Source: CAZTDU01 sp964617355 (GTDB lineage: Bacteria; Pseudomonadota; Gammaproteobacteria; Burkholderiales; SG8-39). Taken from it: DNA of 64,000 nt. The notes under the pieces are model-generated. The model did not search any database, was not told the DNA's origin, and saw nothing but the letters and a program-made list of their open reading frames with translations. A program made the position numbers and the translations under genes. Shown here piece by piece: positions 57,174 through 64,000 of the stretch (its first letter is position 1; every line of letters starts with the position of its first letter). The stretch spans positions 14,271 to 78,270 of the forward strand of contig CAZTXP010000056.1 of assembly GCA_964617355.1 (NCBI GenBank). Direction: 5' to 3'.

Positions 57174-58211
57174 TCACGTGCCCGCGAGCGGCCATCGCGG
57201 GCGGACGGTGAAGGCGTGCGACGCGGACGCGGCCACCCCGCCCGCGAGGCGCAGCGCGCCGGCGAACGCGATCATCGCGCCGTTGTCGGTGCAGAGTTCG
57301 AGTTCCGGGAAGTGCAGCGCGAAGCCGCCGCGCGCGCCGGCTTGTGCGAGGCGTTCGCGCAGCGTGCGATTCGCGCCCACGCCGCCGGCGACGACGAGGC
57401 GAGGCAGGCCGGTGGACTCGACCGCCGCCGCGCACTTCGCCACCAGCACGTCGACGATCGCGTCCTCGAAGGCGCGCGCGATGTCGGCACGGCCCGCGTC
57501 GTCGGGAGGTTCCTTGCGCACGAGCGTGAGCACCGCGGTCTTCAATCCGGAGAAACTGAACTCGAGGTCGCCGCTCGAGATCATCGGCCGCGGCAGCTTG
57601 TATCGACCGGGCCGTCCGGACTGCGCGAGCTTCGACAGCGCCGCCCCTCCGGGATAGCCGAGGCCGAGCTGTTTGGCGGTCTTGTCGAAGGCCTCGCCGG
57701 CGGCATCGTCCTGGGTTTCGCCGAGCAGTTCATAGCGACCGACGCCGTCCACGCGCATCAATTGGGTGTGGCCGCCCGAGACCAGCAGCGCGACGAACGG
57801 GAACGCCGGCGGGGTCGCCGAGAGCAGCGGCGACAGCAGGTGCCCCTCCAGGTGGTGGATGCCGATGGCCGGCCTGCCGAGGCCGAGGGCCAGCGCTTCG
57901 CCGAACGAGGCGCCGACGAGCAGGGCGCCGGCAAGGCCGGGGCCTTCGGTGTAGGCGATCGCGTCGACGTCGCCGAGGTCGAGGCTGGCACGCGACAGCA
58001 CGGCTCGGGCGAGGGGCACCACCCGCCGGAGGTGGTCGCGCGAGGCCAGTTCGGGGACCACGCCGCCGTAGGCCTCGTGCATGGCAACCTGCGAGTGCAG
58101 GGCATGGGCGAGCAGGCCTTCGGCGGGCGGGCGGCCGCGCGACAGGACGGCGGCGTCAAACAGGGCGACGCCGGTCTCGTCGCAGGAGGATTCGATTCCG
58201 AGGACCCGCAT
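57174..58211 (-). CDS. tsaD: tRNA N6-adenosine threonylcarbamoyltransferase
   Basis: The 345-residue protein starts VLGIESSCDETGVALFD, then has VVPELASRDHLRRVVPL, GIHHLEGHLLSPLL with the metal-binding His residues, VALLVSGGHTQLM and GGVGANRTLRERL. It transfers threonylcarbamoyl from TC-AMP to A37 of ANN-decoding tRNAs, working with TsaB and TsaE; the Sua5 at 27253-28221 supplies TC-AMP. Its gene is divergent from rpsU, with the rpsU promoter in the gap. Confidence 0.95.
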   Translation of the reverse strand: MRVLGIESSCDETGVALFDAAVLSRGRPPAEGLLAHALHSQVAMHEAYGGVVPELASRDHLRRVVPLARAVLSRASLDLGDVDAIAYTEGPGLAGALLVGASFGEALALGLGRPAIGIHHLEGHLLSPLLSATPPAFPFVALLVSGGHTQLMRVDGVGRYELLGETQDDAAGEAFDKTAKQLGLGYPGGAALSKLAQSGRPGRYKLPRPMISSGDLEFSFSGLKTAVLTLVRKEPPDDAGRADIARAFEDAIVDVLVAKCAAAVESTGLPRLVVAGGVGANRTLRERLAQAGARGGFALHFPELELCTDNGAMIAFAGALRLAGGVAASASHAFTVRPRWPLAGT

Positions 58212-58244
58212 GCCGGGGGGATTCTAGGCCCCTGGGCGGGGGGA

Positions 58245-58274
58245 TTGGCACGGATGGCCTTGGCCGGCTACAAT
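58245..58274 (+). promoter_or_regulatory. rpsU promoter
   Basis: A sigma-70-type pair is visible: TTGGCA (58245-58250) and TACAAT (58269-58274) with an 18-base spacer. It lies 30 bases before the rpsU ATG and downstream of the divergent tsaD start. This is the likely head promoter of rpsU and the genes that follow. Confidence 0.65.
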
Positions 58275-58304
58275 CTCGCCCTTTTCGGGTTGCCCGGGGA
58301 TCGA

Positions 58305-58517
58305 ATGCCGACCGTACGAGTCAAGGAAAACGAGCCGTTCGAAGTCGCGATGCGCCGCTTCAAGCGCACCGTGGAGAAGACGGGCCTGCTCACCGAGCTG
58401 CGCGCCCGCGAGTCGTACGAGAAGCCGACCTCGGAGAGGAAGCGCAAGCTGGCCGCCGCGGTGAAGCGCCACCACAAGCGCCTGCGCAGCCAGATGCTGC
58501 CGCGCAAGATGTACTGA
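58305..58517 (+). CDS. rpsU: 30S ribosomal protein S21
   Basis: The 70-residue basic protein begins MPTVRVKENEPFEVAMRRFK and ends with a Lys/Arg-rich tail (KRHHKRLRSQMLPRKMY), both typical of S21. S21 sits on the small subunit and aids initiation by anti-Shine-Dalgarno pairing. It opens the macromolecular-synthesis block rpsU-yqeY-dnaG-rpoD, followed by a strong terminator that may let rpsU be made in excess over dnaG. Confidence 0.97.
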   Translation: MPTVRVKENEPFEVAMRRFKRTVEKTGLLTELRARESYEKPTSERKRKLAAAVKRHHKRLRSQMLPRKMY

Positions 58518-58547
58518 TCCCGGCTTCGCGCCGGATCTTCCAGATCG

Positions 58548-58589
58548 CGCGAGCGCGAACGGGCCGACAGGCCCTTCCGCTCGCGTTTT
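58548..58589 (+). terminator. rho-independent terminator/attenuator after rpsU
   Basis: An 8-bp outer stem CGCGAGCG / CGCTCGCG encloses an inner GGGCC-GACA-GGCCC stem. It ends in TTTT (58586-58589) followed by CGTTT. It sits between rpsU and yqeY, as does the known terminator between rpsU and dnaG in the Escherichia coli operon. Partial read-through would explain how downstream genes are expressed at lower level. Confidence 0.8.
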
Positions 58590-58605
58590 CGTTTCCGCCC
58601 CCGCC

Positions 58606-59052
58606 ATGACGCTCAAGGATCGCATCACCGAGGACATGAAGGTCGCGATGCGCGCGAAGGACACCCCGCGCCTGTCGACGGTCCGCATGCTGCTCGCGGC
58701 GATGAAGCAGCGCGAGGTGGACGAGCGCATCGTGCTCGACGATGCCGCCGTGCTGGCGATCGTCGAGAAGATGATCAAGCAGCGGCGCGAGTCGATCGCC
58801 CAGTTCGAGGCCGCGAGCCGCAACGACCTCGCGGACAACGAGAAGTTCGAGTTGTCGGTGCTGTCGGCCTACCTGCCCGCGCAGATGAGCGAGGCCGAGA
58901 TCGCGGATGCGATCGCCGCCGCGGTCTCCGAGTCGGGCGCCGCCGGGGCGAAGGACATGGGCAAGGTGATGGCGCTCCTCAAGCCGCGCCTCGCCGGCAA
59001 GGCCGACATGGGCAAGGTGTCGGCCCAGGTGAAGGCGAAGCTCGCCGGCTGA
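58606..59052 (+). CDS. yqeY: GatB/YqeY-domain protein
   Basis: The 148-residue protein has the YqeY domain: LKDRITEDMKVAMRAKDTPRLSTVRMLLAAMKQ, KMIKQRRESIAQFEAASRNDLADNEKFEL and VSAYLPAQMSEAEI, ending in MGKVMALLKPRLAGKADMGKVSAQVKAKL. The fold resembles the tRNA-binding tail of GatB, but the free protein's function is unclear. Its position between rpsU and dnaG is conserved in many bacteria. Confidence 0.94.
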   Translation: MTLKDRITEDMKVAMRAKDTPRLSTVRMLLAAMKQREVDERIVLDDAAVLAIVEKMIKQRRESIAQFEAASRNDLADNEKFELSVLSAYLPAQMSEAEIADAIAAAVSESGAAGAKDMGKVMALLKPRLAGKADMGKVSAQVKAKLAG

Positions 59053-59097
59053 GCGGGCCGCCCGCGTAAACTGCGGGGTCGCGTAGCGATTCCCGCT

Positions 59098-60873
59098 GTG
59101 ATCCCCGATTCCTTCAAGCAGGACCTGCTCAACCGCGTCGACATCGTCGAGGTGGTAGGCCGCTACGTGCGCTTGAAGAAAGCCGGCGCTAACTTTAGTG
59201 GCCTCTGCCCGTTCCACAACGAGAAGACGCCCTCGTTCTCGGTGAGCCCGGCAAAGCAGTTCTATCACTGCTTCGGCTGCGGCGCGCATGGGAACGCGAT
59301 CGGCTTCCTGATGGCCTACGGCGGCATGGGCTACGTGGACGCGGTGAAGGATCTCGCCGGCTCGGCTGGCCTGCAGATGCCCGAATGGAAGCCGCGCTCG
59401 CCCGAGGATGCGGCGCGGCAGGAGCGCGCCACCGACCTCGGCGGCGTGATGGAGAAGGCGATGGAGTTCTTCCGCGCCGAACTCAAGCGCTCGCCGAAGG
59501 CCATCGACTACCTGAAGGGACGCGGGCTCACCGGCGAGATCGCGGCGCGCTTTCGCATCGGCTACGCCCCCGACGACTGGCAGGGGCTGAAGGCGGCGTT
59601 CCCGGAGTACGCCGACAAGGCGCTGGTCGAGTGCGGGCTCGTGATCGAGGGCGACACGAAGCGCTACGACCGCTTCCGGGATCGCGTGATGTTCCCGATC
59701 TTCAGTTCGCGCGGCGGCGTGATCGGCTTTGGCGGACGGGTCCTCGGGGACGGCGAGCCGAAATACCTGAATTCGCCCGAGACGCCGCTGTTCGAGAAAG
59801 GCCGCGAGGTGTATGGCCTGGTGCAGGCGCGCGACGCGATCCGCCAGACCGGTCGCGTGCTGGTGGTCGAGGGCTACATGGACGTGGTCGCGCTGGCGCA
59901 GTTCGGCGTCGGCTACGCCGTCGCGACGCTCGGCACCGCAACGACGCCGGTGCACGTCACGCGGCTGCTGCGCCTCGCCGACGAGGTGATCTTCTGCTTC
60001 GACGGCGACAACGCGGGGCGCAAGGCGGCCTGGCGCGCGCTCGAGGTCAGCCTGCCGCTCGCGCTGGACCACAAGCCGATGCGCTTCCTCTTCCTGCCGA
60101 AGGAGGACGACCCGGACACCTACGTGAGGAAGCACGGCAAGGACGCGTTCGAGGAGCTGGCTCGCGGCGCGCCTACCCTGTCGACGTTCCTGGTCGCCGA
60201 ATTGCGCGCGCAGGCCGACCTCGGCACGGCGGAAGGGCGCGCCGGGTTCCTGTCGGCCGCCAAGCCGCACCTGCAGAAGATCGCCGCGCCGGCCCTGAAG
60301 ATCCAGCTCGTGAAGGAGGTCGCCGAACTCGCGCGCGTCACGCAGGAGGAGGCCGAGGCGATCCTCGAGATCCGTACCGCGGCGCCGAGCGCGTTTCGCC
60401 GCCCCGCGCCGCCGAAGCGGGAATACGGCGCGGCTTCGGGCCCGGAGCGCAAGATCCTTGCGCACGTCGCGGCCTATCCGGCGCTCGCGCGCGGCGTCGA
60501 CCTGGCGCTGCTGGACCCGGAGCGCGCGGAATCGGCGTTGCTCGCGCGCGTGCGCGAATGGGCGGTCGATCCGGAAACCGGCGAGGAACCCACGAGCGCG
60601 CTCCTCATCGACCGCTTCGGCGAATCGCGCGACGCCGAGCTGCTGTTCGAGGCCCAGGCTCGCGCCGACGAGTTCCGCCTGACGCGCGAGCAGAGCGAGG
60701 CCGAGGTCGCGCTGCTGCAGCGCATGCTGGCCCTGTCGCACCGGCAGAAGTCCCTGCGCGCGCTGGAGGCGCGCAGCCAGCGGGGCGAGCTCAGCCGCGA
60801 GGAAATGCAGGCCTACGCCCGGGAGATCGCCGAGGTAAAACAGATGGAATCGGAGATCTCCGCCAAACCATAG
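59098..60873 (+). CDS. dnaG: DNA primase
   Basis: The 591-residue primase starts at GTG 59098 (MIPDSFKQDLLNRVDIVEVV). The N-terminal zinc finger is CPFHNEKTPSF and YHCFGCGAHGNAI (about 39-65). The RNA polymerase core follows with the TOPRIM region VVEGYMDVVALAQFG and the Asp pair in FCFDGDNAG. A C-terminal helicase-binding domain (about 435-591) is present. It primes Okazaki fragments with DnaB. It lies before rpoD in the classic order, with rpoD served also by a promoter overlapping its 3' side. Confidence 0.97.
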   Translation: MIPDSFKQDLLNRVDIVEVVGRYVRLKKAGANFSGLCPFHNEKTPSFSVSPAKQFYHCFGCGAHGNAIGFLMAYGGMGYVDAVKDLAGSAGLQMPEWKPRSPEDAARQERATDLGGVMEKAMEFFRAELKRSPKAIDYLKGRGLTGEIAARFRIGYAPDDWQGLKAAFPEYADKALVECGLVIEGDTKRYDRFRDRVMFPIFSSRGGVIGFGGRVLGDGEPKYLNSPETPLFEKGREVYGLVQARDAIRQTGRVLVVEGYMDVVALAQFGVGYAVATLGTATTPVHVTRLLRLADEVIFCFDGDNAGRKAAWRALEVSLPLALDHKPMRFLFLPKEDDPDTYVRKHGKDAFEELARGAPTLSTFLVAELRAQADLGTAEGRAGFLSAAKPHLQKIAAPALKIQLVKEVAELARVTQEEAEAILEIRTAAPSAFRRPAPPKREYGAASGPERKILAHVAAYPALARGVDLALLDPERAESALLARVREWAVDPETGEEPTSALLIDRFGESRDAELLFEAQARADEFRLTREQSEAEVALLQRMLALSHRQKSLRALEARSQRGELSREEMQAYAREIAEVKQMESEISAKP

Positions 60874-60881
60874 GACCCTGC

Positions 60882-60899
60882 TATAATTTACGGTTCCGC
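60882..60899 (+). promoter_or_regulatory. rpoD promoter -10 element and discriminator
   Basis: A perfect TATAAT (60882-60887), a T-rich continuation and a GC-rich start region lie between the dnaG stop and the rpoD ATG. No good -35 is visible (TCCGCC at the 17-base distance). The 17 bases at 60883-60899 are identical to the start region of the tRNA-Tyr promoter (63498-63514), suggesting shared control, for example by ppGpp at the discriminator. Confidence 0.65.
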
Positions 60900-60932
60900 C
60901 GCTCTCGGCTCGATCCCGCTCGCGAGGCAAGC

Positions 60933-63266
<2,334 letters not shown>

Positions 63267-63280
63267 GTATCAGGGCTTTT

Positions 63281-63349
63281 CCCCTCTAGTTTGGCGAGGG
63301 GGGTAACGGGGGGACGGCGGGAATTGAAACGGGAGACTCGTCTCCCGTT
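63281..63349 (+). terminator. two hairpins downstream of rpoD
   Basis: CCCCTC-N9-GAGGGG (63281-63301) and the perfect 9-bp stem AACGGGAGA-CTCG-TCTCCCGTT (63328-63349) lie between the rpoD stop and the first tRNA. Neither has a long T-run, so efficiency is uncertain, but a tandem terminator of the rpoD transcript is the simplest reading. Confidence 0.5.
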
Positions 63350-63372
63350 CCCTAGGTCCCCCTGTTCCGAGA

Positions 63373-63446
<74 letters not shown>

Positions 63447-63473
63447 CGCCCCAAAACAGTGCGTCGCTGTTTC

Positions 63474-63502
63474 TTGACTAAGAGGCGGAAAGAAAAGATA
63501 AT
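63474..63502 (+). promoter_or_regulatory. tRNA-Tyr/Gly/Thr promoter
   Basis: TTGACT (63474-63479) and GATAAT (63497-63502) are separated by exactly 17 bases. The -10 box lies 12 bases before the tRNA-Tyr 5' end. This is a strong sigma-70 promoter serving the three-tRNA operon, probably with tuf. Confidence 0.82.
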
Positions 63503-63514
63503 TTACGGTTCCGC

Positions 63515-63601
63515 GGAGAGGTGCCCGAGTGGTTAAAGGGGGCAGACTGTAAATCTGTTGGCCTTGCGCCTACGTTGGTTCGAATCCAACCCTCTCCACC
63601 A
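63515..63601 (+). tRNA. tRNA-Tyr(GTA)
   Basis: A type II tRNA with acceptor GGAGAGG/CCTCTCC, anticodon GTA in ACTGTAAAT, a long variable arm and encoded CCA (63599-63601). It is the first of three tRNAs before tuf, an arrangement common in proteobacteria. Confidence 0.95.
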
Positions 63602-63628
63602 AGCGCTACGGAAAGGGTGGACGGATCG

Positions 63629-63702
63629 GCGGGTGTAGCTCAATGGCAGAGCAGAAGCCTTCCAAGCTTACGACGAGGGTTCGATTCCCTTCACCCGCTC
63701 CA
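63629..63702 (+). tRNA. tRNA-Gly(TCC)
   Basis: Acceptor arms are GCGGGTG/CACCCGC, the anticodon loop is CTTCCAA (anticodon TCC), and the 3' end is TCCA with CCA encoded. One pair at the anticodon-stem end (G-A) is mismatched. It is the second tRNA of the operon. Confidence 0.94.
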
Positions 63703-63740
63703 GAGGAACGAGGCACGACAGGACGCAACAACCGAATTCA

Positions 63741-63815
63741 GCCCATGTAGCTCAGTGGCAGAGCACTCCCTTGGTAAGGGAGAGGTCACGCGTTCAATCC
63801 GCGTCATGGGCACCA
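63741..63815 (+). tRNA. tRNA-Thr(GGT)
   Basis: Acceptor arms are GCCCATG/CATGGGC, the anticodon is GGT in CTTGGTAAG, and CCA is encoded. It is the last tRNA before tuf, completing the Tyr-Gly-Thr-tuf order. Confidence 0.95.
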
Positions 63816-63859
63816 GGCAATCCACCAGCAACCAACAGTAATCACCAGGAAAACCGGCG

Positions 63860-64000
63860 ATGGCCAAAGGTAAATTCGAGCGCACCAAGCCCCACGTGAA
63901 CGTGGGGACGATCGGTCACGTGGACCACGGCAAGACGACGCTGACGGCGGCGATGACGCACGTGCTGGCGAAGAAGTTCGGCGGCGAGGCGAAGAACTAC
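63860..64000 (+). CDS. tuf: elongation factor Tu (3' partial)
   Basis: The first 47 codons are visible. They open MAKGKFERTKPHVNVGTIGH, and the P-loop GHVDHGKT (about 19-26) follows, then LTAAMTHVLAKKFGGEAKNY. EF-Tu carries aminoacyl-tRNA to the ribosome. It follows tRNA-Thr by 44 bases with an AGGAAA site, as in the tyrU-glyT-thrT-tufB arrangement, and is probably co-transcribed with the tRNAs. The rest lies outside the window. Confidence 0.96.
   Translation, partial: MAKGKFERTKPHVNVGTIGHVDHGKTTLTAAMTHVLAKKFGGEAKNY

Noticed and set aside
58390..60930. 846-codon antisense frame over rpsU, yqeY and dnaG
   Set aside because: It covers three well-known genes and its translation has no recognisable features.
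59385..60932. Long open frame in another register through dnaG that joins rpoD
   Set aside because: It lies inside dnaG in a different frame and gives an Arg/Gly/Ala-rich shadow sequence with no family features. rpoD itself begins at ATG 60933.

Overview
The window is a gene-dense, very GC-rich chromosomal segment with short intergenic gaps and many 4-base stop/start overlaps. Its gene content points to a betaproteobacterium, most likely Burkholderiales or a close relative. Evidence for this is three Bug/TctC-type periplasmic receptors, the folB/plsY/tsaD/rpsU/yqeY/dnaG/rpoD block, and a tRNA-Tyr/Gly/Thr-tuf cluster. I saw no insertion sequence, prophage or CRISPR array.

Region by region. 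At 0-2.2 kb are a 5'-truncated DUF993 gene, a TIM-barrel isomerase and an exported EF-hand/BON protein. At 2.2-9.8 kb (minus strand) are an alpha/beta hydrolase, an EF-G-like GTPase and a four-gene Gld-type ABC cluster. At 9.9-14.1 kb are an orphan Bug receptor, a LysR regulator, a TerB-like gene next to a degenerate PurK paralogue, and a DUF4124 protein. At 14.1-20.0 kb is a metal-type RND efflux operon (outer-membrane factor, lipoprotein adaptor, pump) ending in a PII-like gene. At 20.0-23.6 kb are a yybP-ykoY (Mn2+) riboswitch with a TerC-family gene, nhaA, and a Cys-rich membrane protein. At 23.7-28.2 kb are class I aldolase, purC-purE-purK and a Sua5-type tRNA-modification gene. At 28.2-31.4 kb are a membrane-anchored TAXI receptor, a small lipoprotein and a Tat-exported PhoD phosphatase.

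The 31.4-53.5 kb stretch looks like an accessory catabolic region. It holds a HutC-type GntR regulator with an adjacent dyad, a UxaA/SuyAB-type lyase pair, and a succinate-dehydrogenase-like B-C-D trio whose best flavoprotein candidate lies 11 kb away. It also holds a two-subunit class I fumarase-type hydratase, a muconate-lactonizing-type enolase-superfamily enzyme, and a complete coenzyme B12 mutase set of the glutamate mutase family (S, L, E). Further on are an aldehyde dehydrogenase, a GMC oxidoreductase, a ThDP enzyme, two more Bug receptors and a TAXI-TRAP transporter. The mutase large subunit keeps the B12/adenosyl residues but has Leu where glutamate mutase has the Arg149 claw residue and catalytic Glu171. 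I therefore infer it rearranges a substrate other than glutamate. One coherent but unproven reading is skeleton rearrangement of a C5 dicarboxylate, then dehydrogenation by the SDH-like complex and hydration by the fumarase-like enzyme.

From 53.5 kb on is core housekeeping: dienelactone hydrolase, Ogt, a XerD-type recombinase, YbaK, FolB, PlsY, TsaD, then the macromolecular-synthesis block rpsU-yqeY-dnaG-rpoD. An rpsU terminator and recognisable promoters are present. Four tRNAs and the start of tuf close the window.
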